Shown one piece after another: positions 1-6,892 of a DNA stretch of 17,451 bases. Each line of letters opens with the position of its first letter. The first letter of the stretch is position 1. Source of the DNA: Acidobacteriota bacterium (GTDB lineage Bacteria; Acidobacteriota; Terriglobia; Terriglobales; Acidobacteriaceae). The notes beneath the pieces are model-generated. The model saw only the letters and a program-made list of their open reading frames with translations. It did not search any database and was not told the origin of the DNA. Where the stretch lies: assembly GCA_021851465.1 (NCBI GenBank), contig JAJZDL010000031.1, forward strand, positions 1-17,451, in the 5' to 3' direction. The position numbers and the translations under genes were made by a program.

Positions 1-1
1 C

Positions 2-1303
2 GCGCTGCTGCTGAGCCCGTTTGCGTGGGTTGCGGTGGAGTTGGCCCGGGCGCGGATCACCGGGTTTCCGTGGGACCTTCTGGGCGTCTCGCAGGTGGAC
101 AATCCTCTGTTGACGCGGCTTGCCCCGTACATTGGCGCGTATGGTCTTTCCTTCGCAATTGCCGCGGTGAACGCTCTTTGGCTGGTGCGGATCAGGCTGA
201 AAGCACGGCGCTATACGCGCCCCGCACTGGCGTTGGGCTGTGCGGCGGCCCTTGTGTTCTATGTATTTCTCCTGCGGCGGATGGGAGGGCCTGCGCCGGA
301 GCCGACATCGGCCACCGCAACCCTTGTGCAGGAGAACCTGGCAGTCGGCCCGACGGGCGTCAGCGCAGGCTCGCAGTTGACGATCGGCCAGAAGTTGCAG
401 GAGTTTTCGCAGTTGAGCCTGTTTCCCACCAGTGGCGCAACCTGCAATGGAATCCCGGAACTTGTGGGAACGCAGTGTACGGGTGGCAGCGCGCGAGGAC
501 AAAGCCCGGACGCTGGCGGCACGCAATACTTGAAGCCGACGGAGCTGATTGTGTGGCCGGAGGCCCCAAACGATTTTGTCGAGAGCGACCCTGCGGTGCG
601 CGCGGGCCTCTCCAGCCTTGCGCGGGCGGCGCGCGCGCCGGTCATTGTGGGGGAGTTTGGGATCGACGCGGATCGCGGGGTGAGGCTCGGATACGACCTA
701 TACAACTCCGCGGGCTTTGTCCGGCCCGACGGGAGTTTTGCGGGCAGGTACGACAAGATGCACCTGGTTCCGTTCGGCGAGTACACCCCATACAAGCGAT
801 TGTTCTTCTTTGCGGGAAGCCTGTTGCAGGACGTCGGCATATTGACTCCGGGAAAGCACAGGTCGATGTTTACCACGGGCGGACACAGCTATGGCGTCTT
901 CATCTGTTATGAGTCGGTCTTCGGCGACGAGATCCGCCAGTTTGCGGAGATGGGCGCGGATGTTCTGGTAAACATCTCCGACGACGGCTGGTATGGAGAC
1001 ACCAGCGCGGCGTGGGAGCACCTGAATATGGTGCGCATGCGCGCCATCGAGAACCATCGCTGGGTCCTGCGCGCCGCCAACACCGGGGTCACAGCAGCCA
1101 TCGATCCCGATGGACGCGTGGTTGCCGCGGCCCCGCGGCATATACGCACCAGCGTTCGCGTGGGCTTCAACTATGAGCGCGATCTTACCTTCTACGCCCG
1201 GCACGGAGACCTGTTTGCGTATCTCTGCGCGCTGGTGACGGCTTGCGTGTTGTTGGCGGGCTGCTTGAGCAAAGGTTGGCCAATGCCCCAGCGAGAGGGG
1301 TAG
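2..1303 (+). CDS. lnt: Apolipoprotein N-acyltransferase, 5'-truncated
   Basis: Lnt transfers the third acyl chain onto the N-terminal cysteine of lipoproteins in the inner membrane. The reading frame is open from base 2, so the gene begins before the window; the GTG at 35 is internal, because the codons before it already read as a membrane helix followed by the Lnt-like stretch ITGFPWDLLGVSQ. The nitrilase-type domain carries the expected catalytic triad: Glu in IVWPEA (codon 560-562), Lys in RYDKMHLVPFGEYTP (codon 755-757) and Cys in FICYES (codon 905-907). The conserved NISDDGWYG and RAIENHRW stretches follow. A final hydrophobic helix lies near the C-terminus, as is usual. Between VQENLAV and LIVWPEA the protein has an extra loop of roughly 30 residues, rich in Gly, Ser and Thr, with two cysteines, longer than in the E. 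coli enzyme as I recall it. The stop is TAG at 1301-1303. The family call is firm. Confidence 0.93.
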   Translation, partial: ALLLSPFAWVAVELARARITGFPWDLLGVSQVDNPLLTRLAPYIGAYGLSFAIAAVNALWLVRIRLKARRYTRPALALGCAAALVFYVFLLRRMGGPAPEPTSATATLVQENLAVGPTGVSAGSQLTIGQKLQEFSQLSLFPTSGATCNGIPELVGTQCTGGSARGQSPDAGGTQYLKPTELIVWPEAPNDFVESDPAVRAGLSSLARAARAPVIVGEFGIDADRGVRLGYDLYNSAGFVRPDGSFAGRYDKMHLVPFGEYTPYKRLFFFAGSLLQDVGILTPGKHRSMFTTGGHSYGVFICYESVFGDEIRQFAEMGADVLVNISDDGWYGDTSAAWEHLNMVRMRAIENHRWVLRAANTGVTAAIDPDGRVVAAAPRHIRTSVRVGFNYERDLTFYARHGDLFAYLCALVTACVLLAGCLSKGWPMPQREG

Positions 1304-1333
1304 GATCTCGCCGGCAAGGCTGCTTTCCGATGC

Positions 1334-3898
1334 TCAATCCGTTGCGATTTCTGCGTCGGTGGTGAGTTGGTCGACGCAGATGAAGAGAGCCTCGCCCAGT
1401 TTTTTGAAGGGACCCTTCCACTCCGCGGACTGGAGGATTTTGTTCCCTCGGCGATAGATGTCGTTCCAGATGTTCTGTGCCTCCCAGAGGTTCACGTCGA
1501 AGGGCATGGCATGGAGGGCAAGTGCAACGCTGAGCGCGGTTCGCAGGGGCGCATCGATGTCGCGGTTCGTCCAGTCCGCGGTGTCCAGTTCGACCATGGC
1601 GCGTTTAATCCGTTCACCGGCGGCGAAGCAGAGCGTGGGTGTATCGAGAGTGACGCGGTCTGTGGTGGCCCGCAGAAAGAGCGCGTCGATCTCGGCGGCG
1701 TCGAAGTCGTCCGCCTCGATGGCGCGGCGGAGGCTGGCGTTGATGGCAAAATTGGCGGCAATGGCGAGGGCGGGCGGCGCGGCCATCCCGGACTCGGTGA
1801 GGAAGTGGAGCAGCGAGGCATGGTCTTCGTAGATATTGCGCAGCGCGTTTTCCATTTCGGCCAGTGTGCTGTTCAGGATGGTGTGCAGGATGCTCTGCTG
1901 CTCGTCTGCGAAGAGGTTGATGAGCGAGTAGGCCATGGTGCCGAAGAAGCGGTCGATGAGGCGGATGACCTGGGGAAGGTTGGCGCGGCGGATAGCGGTG
2001 CGGACATCGTCGGCGAAGGCGGTAAATGCCGCGCCGTTGCTGGGCCCGGAGGAGGAGTAGCGGCGCACGGCGGCGGAGAGGTTCTGGTCGCCGAGATGGA
2101 GGACGGCGAAGCATATCTCCTCGGCCTCCTCGGTGATGCGCGAACGCAGATGCGCACGGCCGATCGCGACCTTGCCGCGGCCCGAGGTGTAGCTCTCGTA
2201 GGAGTCGCGGTGCAGGTCGAAGCAGAAGAGAGTGCTGTCCTCTGGGTAGCTGCGGAAGATGGAGCTGATGGCGTAGTGCGCTCCGACCTGTTCGAGGCCG
2301 ATGCGGTGCGCGGTGATGTAGCGGCGGTAGAGGCGTGCCCCGTCGCCGGCCTCGGTTACGTTGGATTTGGCGCGGGCGAGGACCTCCAGAAAGCGGCTTT
2401 CGAGGGCCGCGCCGGCGGGGCCGAAGAGCTTGGCGGCAAGTTGCAGGGCGCGGCCTGCGTAGGCGACGACCTGCATGGACTCGATGCCGGAGATGTCGTC
2501 GAAGAACCAGCCGCAACTGGTGTACATCAGTTGCGCGTGGCGTTGCATCTCGAGCAACTCGAGGAGGGTGGTGCGCTCCTCGTTTGTGATGGGACGGCTG
2601 GCGTATCGGTCGAAGAAGCGGTCGATGGAGGCTGTGGAGCGGTCGAGGACGACCGCGATGTAGGCGTCGCGGGCCGACCAGAGGTCGGTGAGCAGCGGCG
2701 CTGCGAGGGCTTCCGCGAGCGGGGCGATGGCGTCGCGCAGAAAGTCGAGCGCCTCGCGCAGGGGGGCGCGCCACTTCTGGTTGTATCCCGGCTTGCCGCC
2801 GCTGTTGCAGCCGCAGCCGGAGCGCCATCGTTCCACGCCATGCTCGCAGCTCCACGAGGTGTCTTCGACCACCTCGGCCTCCCATTCGGGAGGAAACTTT
2901 TCCAGGAACTCTCCGTAGTTGGTGAGCCTGGCGTGGCCGTTGGACTCGATCCATTGCATGGCGTAGGCGAGGGCCATCTCCCCGTACTTGTGGTGGTGTC
3001 CATAGCTCTCACCGTCGGTGGCGACATGCGAGAGTTGGGCCTTGTCGGCGGAGCCGGGCGCGGGTGCGCGGAAGCCGTTCAGCAGGCGGCTGCCGAAGGT
3101 CTCGCCGCTGTTGAGCAGGCCCTCGAAGGCGATGGCGCGCGAGGCGGGGCCATCGTAGAAGAAGACCGCGATGCTTCTGCCCTCGTCGAGTTGGATGCGG
3201 TAGGGGTGGGTTGTATCGACGGTGGCGTTCGGCGTAGGGGTCCAGTCCTCTTCGTCCGCAACCGGTTGGCCGTTATCGGTTGCATCCGAGCGGAGCGGCC
3301 GGATGCGCGCGCACTGATGGGGCGCGAGGATGGTGAACTTGACCCCTTCGGCGGCCATCAGGTCGAGAACGCCGCGGTTGACCGCCGTCTCTGCCAGCCA
3401 CATGCCCTCGGGTTTGCGTCCGAAGCGGAGCTCGAAGTCGGCGATGCCCCAGCGGATCTGCGTGATGGCGTCGCGCCGGTTGGCCAGCGGCATAATAATG
3501 TGGTTGTAGACCTGCGCCATCGCCGAGCCGTGGCCGCCGTACTGCTGCGCGCTGGCGCGGTCCGCATCGAGAACGGCGCGGTAGGCGGAGGGAGCGTTGT
3601 CCGCCATCCATTTGAGCAGAGTGGGGCCAAAGTTGAAGCTCATGCGCGCATAGTTGTTGACGATGCGCACGATCTCTCCCTGGCGATTGGTGATGCGCGA
3701 GGCGCCGTTGGGCGCATAACACTCGGCGTTGATGCGTTCGTTCCAGTCGTGGTAGGGGGCGGCGGAGTTCTCCACTTCGACCGTCTCGAGCCACGGGTTC
3801 TCTCGCGGCGGCTGGTAAAAGTGGCCGTGCACGCAGACGTAGCGGTTGGGCGGCGGTGGGACAGATTCTGCGACTTTTGGGGAGGGACGCTTGACCAT
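1334..3898 (-). CDS. GH57-like glycoside hydrolase with DUF3536 C-terminal region
   Basis: This 854-residue protein matches the large GH57/DUF3536 family, related to alpha-amylases and glycan branching enzymes; its substrate is not established, an alpha-glucan such as glycogen being a guess. The N-terminus has the GH57 region-1 motif VHGHFYQPPRENPWLE. The likely nucleophile is Glu170 in GMWLAETAVNRG, and the likely acid/base is Asp295 in VATDGESYGHHHKYGEMALA. A Cys-rich segment follows (SWSCEHGVERWRSGCGCNSGG), then a long, mostly helical C-terminal half typical of DUF3536. The frame extends upstream to a TTG at 3973, but I chose the ATG at 3898 because the family homology begins soon after it and the extension has no recognisable content. 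There is no clear Shine-Dalgarno sequence and no signal peptide, so a cytoplasmic location is likely. The gene is convergent with lnt, 30 bases apart, and divergent from the toxin-antitoxin pair. Confidence 0.88.
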   Translation of the reverse strand: MVKRPSPKVAESVPPPPNRYVCVHGHFYQPPRENPWLETVEVENSAAPYHDWNERINAECYAPNGASRITNRQGEIVRIVNNYARMSFNFGPTLLKWMADNAPSAYRAVLDADRASAQQYGGHGSAMAQVYNHIIMPLANRRDAITQIRWGIADFELRFGRKPEGMWLAETAVNRGVLDLMAAEGVKFTILAPHQCARIRPLRSDATDNGQPVADEEDWTPTPNATVDTTHPYRIQLDEGRSIAVFFYDGPASRAIAFEGLLNSGETFGSRLLNGFRAPAPGSADKAQLSHVATDGESYGHHHKYGEMALAYAMQWIESNGHARLTNYGEFLEKFPPEWEAEVVEDTSWSCEHGVERWRSGCGCNSGGKPGYNQKWRAPLREALDFLRDAIAPLAEALAAPLLTDLWSARDAYIAVVLDRSTASIDRFFDRYASRPITNEERTTLLELLEMQRHAQLMYTSCGWFFDDISGIESMQVVAYAGRALQLAAKLFGPAGAALESRFLEVLARAKSNVTEAGDGARLYRRYITAHRIGLEQVGAHYAISSIFRSYPEDSTLFCFDLHRDSYESYTSGRGKVAIGRAHLRSRITEEAEEICFAVLHLGDQNLSAAVRRYSSSGPSNGAAFTAFADDVRTAIRRANLPQVIRLIDRFFGTMAYSLINLFADEQQSILHTILNSTLAEMENALRNIYEDHASLLHFLTESGMAAPPALAIAANFAINASLRRAIEADDFDAAEIDALFLRATTDRVTLDTPTLCFAAGERIKRAMVELDTADWTNRDIDAPLRTALSVALALHAMPFDVNLWEAQNIWNDIYRRGNKILQSAEWKGPFKKLGEALFICVDQLTTDAEIATD

Positions 3899-4015
3899 GG
3901 GCAGATACAAGGGTAACGCGGCGGGCGAAATTGCGCAGGGGAAAGGCACGCGAGGCCTGAAATGTACCGACAAAAGTTGCCTACTGAACGTGGCAGGCTC
4001 TCTGCGGCAGTTATG

Positions 4016-4033
4016 TTATAACGGTGTTATAAT
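4016..4033 (+). promoter_or_regulatory. Toxin-antitoxin promoter with palindromic operator
   Basis: The extended -10 motif TGTTATAAT (4025-4033, hexamer 4028-4033) ends six bases before the antitoxin ATG at 4040, so the expected transcription start falls on or next to the A of that ATG. A second near-copy, TGTTATAAC, lies 11 bases upstream (4014-4022). Together they form a perfect inverted repeat, TTATAAC (4016-4022), a 3-base spacer, then GTTATAA (4026-4032). No good -35 hexamer is visible. An operator overlapping the -10 fits the autorepression common in type II toxin-antitoxin operons. Function is inferred from sequence only. Confidence 0.6.
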
Positions 4034-4039
4034 TATCAT

Positions 4040-4261
4040 ATGGAATTCAAGATTCGCAAGATCGGCAATGGATACGGAGCGCTTTTTCCAAAGCAGCTTC
4101 TGGATGACCTCGCGTTGGAAGAGGGATCGAAGCTGACGGTTGAGAAGGTGGAGGGGACATACCGGCTGCTTCCGGTGGACGACGAGTTCACGCGCCAGGT
4201 GGAGGCGTTTCTGCGGACGGAGCCGCTGCACAGAAACACGTATCGTGAGCTGGCGAAATGA
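4040..4261 (+). CDS. AbrB/MazE-like antitoxin of a Doc-type toxin-antitoxin pair
   Basis: A 73-residue protein. The N-terminal half (about residues 1-45) looks like a SpoVT/AbrB swapped-hairpin DNA-binding domain: FKIRKIGNGYGALFPKQLLDDL is the usual pattern of a basic strand, a Gly-Asn turn and a short helix, followed by LEEGSKLTVEKVEGTYRLLP. The C-terminal tail (FTRQVEAFLRTEPLHRNTYRELAK) resembles the helical toxin-neutralising tail of antitoxins paired with Doc. The expected role is to bind and block the downstream toxin and, with it, repress the shared promoter through the palindrome at 4016-4032. No ribosome binding site precedes the ATG, consistent with a leaderless mRNA. Its last four bases (ATGA) overlap the toxin start. 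It has no close functional tie to its neighbours, so it is probably an accessory insertion. Confidence 0.85.
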   Translation: MEFKIRKIGNGYGALFPKQLLDDLALEEGSKLTVEKVEGTYRLLPVDDEFTRQVEAFLRTEPLHRNTYRELAK

Positions 4262-4644
4262 GCCTTGAGTTTGTCCGGGCCGATGTTCTGCGGAATGTGC
4301 AGGGCCGACTGACCGAGCGCTATGGCGGGTTGCCCGGTGTGCGGGACGAGAGTGCGCTGGAGTCGGCGATTGCCCGGCCCAAGAATCTGTTTGCCTATGG
4401 GCAATCGAATTCGGTTGCGGAGCTTGGGGCGGCTCTGGCGTGGGCGCTGCTCCGCAACCATCCATTCGCAGACGGCAACAAGCGCGCCGCCTTCGCCGCG
4501 CTGACGATGTTTCTCGAACTGAACGGGCACCGGCTGACGTGCTCCGAGGTAGAGGAGACCGCGATGCTGCTGCGGGCGGCGGCGAGCGAGATCGCGGAAG
4601 AGGACTGGACCGCATGGGGGGTGCGGAGCGCGGCGGTGAGATGA
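4258..4644 (+). CDS. doc: Death-on-curing (Doc) family toxin, Fic fold
   Basis: A 128-residue protein with the Doc form of the Fic motif, HPFADGNKRAAF, starting at His68. Canonical AMP-transferring Fic proteins have HPFxxGNGR; the Lys after Asn (GNKR) is the Doc-like state. Doc of phage P1 phosphorylates elongation factor Tu and stops translation; that activity is known for the family and only inferred here. The N-terminal half contains GVRDESALESAIARP, also typical of Doc proteins. The start ATG overlaps the antitoxin stop as ATGA, so translation is probably coupled and toxin output tied to antitoxin output. It ends 33 bases from the convergent TIGR03435 gene. All residues of the motif are present, so the toxin looks intact. 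Confidence 0.9.
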   Translation: MSLEFVRADVLRNVQGRLTERYGGLPGVRDESALESAIARPKNLFAYGQSNSVAELGAALAWALLRNHPFADGNKRAAFAALTMFLELNGHRLTCSEVEETAMLLRAAASEIAEEDWTAWGVRSAAVR

Positions 4645-4677
4645 TTCCGCAAACCACTTGCAAAATAGGTCAACCAG

Positions 4678-5616
4678 TTAATTTTCCGAAGGCCGCTCGA
4701 TGTGGTCGATGACCAGCGTCTCCACCGGCCCCCTGCTTTTTTCCAGTTTCAGCCCCAGTGCCTCGGCCGCAGTAAAAGCTGCCAGGCTGGGATCGGGATC
4801 CGCGAACGCTCCCTGCGTCCCACCCTGTGCTCGCGGCTCGATCGGCGGGAACTTGATCACAAAGTCGTATCGCCCGGTCAGCCCGGTCTTGTCTTGGACC
4901 GTGCCTTCATGTTGGCCCATACCAGATACGATATTCGACAAGAGGGAAGCAAGCGAGGCCATCGATGCCCCATAAAGTCTCATGTACGATCCCTTGTCGT
5001 CCCTGCTATTATCCAAAATCCCGCCCCACGGCAGCGGCATTCCCTCCGGATGCTCCATGGTTGGGTCTGTCTCCTTGAACTTGATTCCGCTTTTGCCGAC
5101 CACCAGCGAATAGACCGGGGCGTCTTTGACCTCGCGATGCACCGCTAGCTTGAAGCGCTCCGCCAGCATCGTTTGCAGCATCGACCGCAACATCACCTTC
5201 TGCTCGGCTGGATTCTGCCACGCGGCACGGTCTTCGTCGGAGATGCGCGCATCGATGTCGTACTTCTCCGTGCTTTCCCATTTTGGAAGGCCCTTCACTT
5301 GACCTGGTGAGTAGAACGCCGCCCCTCCGATCTGCGGAACAAACGCCGTCTTGATCACCATGTCTAGTAACGAGTTGGTCGTGCGATAGCCATCTGCCGT
5401 TGGCTTTCCAATTTCTCCGGGCGTATCAGAGATGTTCTGCCGGATCGATACCACCTCAAACGCATACGCCATGGCTGGCGCAAGAGTCGCGGTTGGTGCT
5501 GGCGCTGGCACAGAGCTGGCGACCGCTGGGGTGCCCGCAGCCGCCGGAGCTGTTGCCTTCTGCCCCACCGCCGCACACGCACAAACAAATCCCACTGCCA
5601 GAATCTTGCCAATCAT
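4678..5616 (-). CDS. TIGR03435 family exported protein of unknown function
   Basis: A 312-residue protein of the family named after soil bacteria (TIGR03435), which is strongly expanded in Acidobacteria such as Solibacter; no biochemical role is known to me. The N-terminus MIGKILAVGFVCACAAVGQ is a short signal peptide, followed by a low-complexity Ala/Pro/Thr linker (about residues 20-48). The family core then starts at FEVVSIRQN. Other expected landmarks are the region around LPKWESTEKYDIDARI, MLQTMLAERFKLAVHRE, PVYSLVVGKSGIKF, DKTGLTGRYDFVIKFPP and the C-terminal signature VIDHIERPSEN. The open frame continues far upstream, but that part is an out-of-frame shadow of the alkA-like gene. I chose the ATG at 5616 because it opens directly onto the signal peptide; a GAGG stretch about 11 bases upstream is a plausible ribosome binding site. 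It lies downstream of and on the same strand as the glycosylase gene. Confidence 0.88.
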   Translation of the reverse strand: MIGKILAVGFVCACAAVGQKATAPAAAGTPAVASSVPAPAPTATLAPAMAYAFEVVSIRQNISDTPGEIGKPTADGYRTTNSLLDMVIKTAFVPQIGGAAFYSPGQVKGLPKWESTEKYDIDARISDEDRAAWQNPAEQKVMLRSMLQTMLAERFKLAVHREVKDAPVYSLVVGKSGIKFKETDPTMEHPEGMPLPWGGILDNSRDDKGSYMRLYGASMASLASLLSNIVSGMGQHEGTVQDKTGLTGRYDFVIKFPPIEPRAQGGTQGAFADPDPSLAAFTAAEALGLKLEKSRGPVETLVIDHIERPSEN

Positions 5617-5705
5617 GAGATAAGCCGCCTCAAAATCGAGTCCAGAATACAACCTATTCCTGTAAGGGGGACTTTTCGGAAACTTCAGGGGTTGCAACGT
5701 TGGAC

Positions 5706-6440
5706 CTAGTCGCCGGGTCTGGGGGTGAGGGTTCCGGCGGCGAGGTCGCAGGCGCGCCAGAGGTACCAGCTTGCAACTGAGCGCCAGGGACGCCAGCGCG
5801 CGGCACGGGCCTCCATGACGGCGGGTTTGGGCAGATCGGCTGGCGTGACCTTGGCGGTCGGCTTGAGGCCGGTGAAGGTGAGCGCGAAGCCCTTGCGCAC
5901 ACCGTAGTCGCTGACCGGGAGGACGTCGGGGCGTCCGAGGCGGAAGATGAGCAACATCTCGACGGTCCAGCGCCCGATGCCGCGAACCTGGGTGAGGTGC
6001 TCGACGATGGCCTCGTCGGACATGCGGCGGATCTGGGCGAGCGTGGGGACGGTGCCGTCGATGGTCTTGGAGGCGAGATCTCGCAGGGCGAGAGATTTGT
6101 TGTGGGAGAGCCCTGCCGCGCGAAGCTGTTCGTTGGAGCAATCGATGAGGTGTTGCGCGGATGGGTGGATTGGATCGCCGTTTGCGGCGCGGCCACAGAG
6201 GGGCGCGAAGCCTTCCAGTAGACGGCGGTGAATGGTGGCGGCGGCCTTGCCATGCAGTTGCTGATAGACGATGCTCTCCACCAGCGCCTCGAAGGGCGAC
6301 TGCGTGCTGGCGAGGCGCAGCGTGAACGGGCCCGCGCGAGCGATGAGGCGGGCGAGTTTGGGATCGGCGGCGGTGAGCGCGCGGCAGGCAAGCGCAGAGT
6401 CGTAGCGGGGAGGGCGCGAGCTGCCGCGGGGACGAGGCAT
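5706..6440 (-). CDS. alkA: DNA-3-methyladenine glycosylase II-like (AlkA/HhH-GPD)
   Basis: A 244-residue base-excision repair glycosylase that would release alkylated purines from DNA in the cytoplasm. The HhH-GPD core is visible: FEALVESIVYQQLHGKAAATI near the N-terminal side of the domain, the helix-hairpin-helix VRGIGRWTVEMLLIFRLGR, and the catalytic Asp178 in LPVSDYGVRKG. The C-terminal RPWRSVASWYLWRA is the usual end of this family. It lacks the separate N-terminal domain of E. coli AlkA, so it belongs to the short form. The start is uncertain: an in-frame ATG at 6476 would add 12 residues (MAFNTRLRYLRA), and neither start has a clear ribosome binding site; the family-like sequence begins after MPRPRG, so I use 6440. 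There is no Ada-type activator domain or ada gene next to it. Confidence 0.87.
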   Translation of the reverse strand: MPRPRGSSRPPRYDSALACRALTAADPKLARLIARAGPFTLRLASTQSPFEALVESIVYQQLHGKAAATIHRRLLEGFAPLCGRAANGDPIHPSAQHLIDCSNEQLRAAGLSHNKSLALRDLASKTIDGTVPTLAQIRRMSDEAIVEHLTQVRGIGRWTVEMLLIFRLGRPDVLPVSDYGVRKGFALTFTGLKPTAKVTPADLPKPAVMEARAARWRPWRSVASWYLWRACDLAAGTLTPRPGD

Positions 6441-6605
6441 GGCTCGAAGGTACCGCAGGCGCGTGTTGAAAGCCATCTCGATCTGGAGATGAGCGTTGCC
6501 ACAGGCCGTACAGATATGTGGGGGCGGCGGCAACCGCTCGGCAGAGTGGGGTTGCCTGCGCTGTGTGCGCAGGTGTTCGCGTTGCGGGCCGATTGAGTGG
6601 CCCCA

Positions 6606-6626
6606 CACGCTTATAACAATAGCGTG
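6606..6626 (-). promoter_or_regulatory. Candidate alkA promoter inside an inverted repeat
   Basis: On the minus strand the extended -10 sequence TGTTATAAG (6610-6618) faces the alkA gene, about 135-170 bases from the possible starts. It sits within an inverted repeat with 6-base arms, CACGCT (6606-6611) and AGCGTG (6621-6626), around a 9-base AT-rich centre. No convincing -35 hexamer lies at the right distance. An operator overlapping a -10 would suit a repressor, but this is inference from a short palindrome. Confidence 0.35.
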
Positions 6627-6747
6627 GCGTGGTCTTCTCGGCAGACAACCACACACCGATATTGCCCCATCGAACGACCTGCCGAGACGGTTTCGTCCGA
6701 TTATCGGAGCGGTGCACAAAAAAATATTTAGCCCAGGGCCGTGTCCG

Positions 6748-6777
6748 TTGGAAAAGTTCATTTGCCGCTGTTATACT
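6748..6777 (+). promoter_or_regulatory. Predicted sigma70-type promoter of the act operon
   Basis: The -35 hexamer TTGGAA (6748-6753) and the -10 hexamer TATACT (6772-6777) are separated by 18 bases, and the -10 is extended by TG at 6769-6770. An A-rich tract (6716-6730, with seven A in a row followed by ATATTTA) lies where an UP element would bind the RNA polymerase alpha subunit. The expected transcription start is near 6784. It is the best promoter match in the window and faces the respiratory operon. Confidence 0.6.
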
Positions 6778-6792
6778 CGACCCCTGCGCAAT

Positions 6793-6815
6793 TGATGAGC
6801 GTGATGCTCATCACA
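6793..6815. promoter_or_regulatory. Crp/Fnr-type palindrome overlapping a second inverted repeat
   Basis: CGTGAT (6800-6805), four bases, then ATCACA (6810-6815) matches the Crp consensus half-sites TGTGAT and ATCACA at 11 of 12 positions. Overlapping it is a longer inverted repeat, TGATGAGC (6793-6800) and GCTCATCA (6806-6813), with a 5-base loop. The centre lies about 24 bases downstream of the start expected from the promoter at 6748-6777, which would suit repression, or upstream of a weaker promoter. In RNA the same bases would form an 8-bp hairpin near the 5' end of the leader. Which regulator binds, if any, cannot be told from sequence. Confidence 0.45.
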
Positions 6816-6892
6816 GACAAGCCTGAATTTTTATGATTTGTTCCCACTGCCATACTCGAGCCCTGCACCCTACGATGTCTTCGGTAAGGACA

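Noticed and set aside
1304..1333. Terminator between convergent lnt and the GH57 gene
   Set aside because: No stable stem followed by a T-run on either strand.
1367..3916. An 849-codon open frame on the plus strand opposite the GH57 gene
   Set aside because: Its translation is low in complexity and lacks any family motif, while the minus strand has clear GH57 catalytic motifs. Long antisense frames are expected in GC-rich coding DNA.
4258..4644. Canonical AMP-transferring Fic protein
   Set aside because: The motif reads DGNKR rather than GNGR, and the protein is short with an upstream AbrB-like antitoxin, which fits the Doc branch.
4645..4677. Terminator between convergent doc and the TIGR03435 gene
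   Set aside because: No stem-loop with a T-run is visible in these 33 bases.
5617..6717. In-frame upstream extension of the TIGR03435 gene by 367 codons
   Set aside because: It lies across the alkA-like gene on the same strand in another frame, has Arg/Pro/Ser-rich shadow composition, and the proper signal peptide begins at 5616.
6832..6837. TATGAT as a separate -10 for actA
   Set aside because: No -35 and no TG extension. The Crp-like box is centred about 37 bases from the implied start, some 4-5 bases off the usual class II position, so I do not list it as a promoter.
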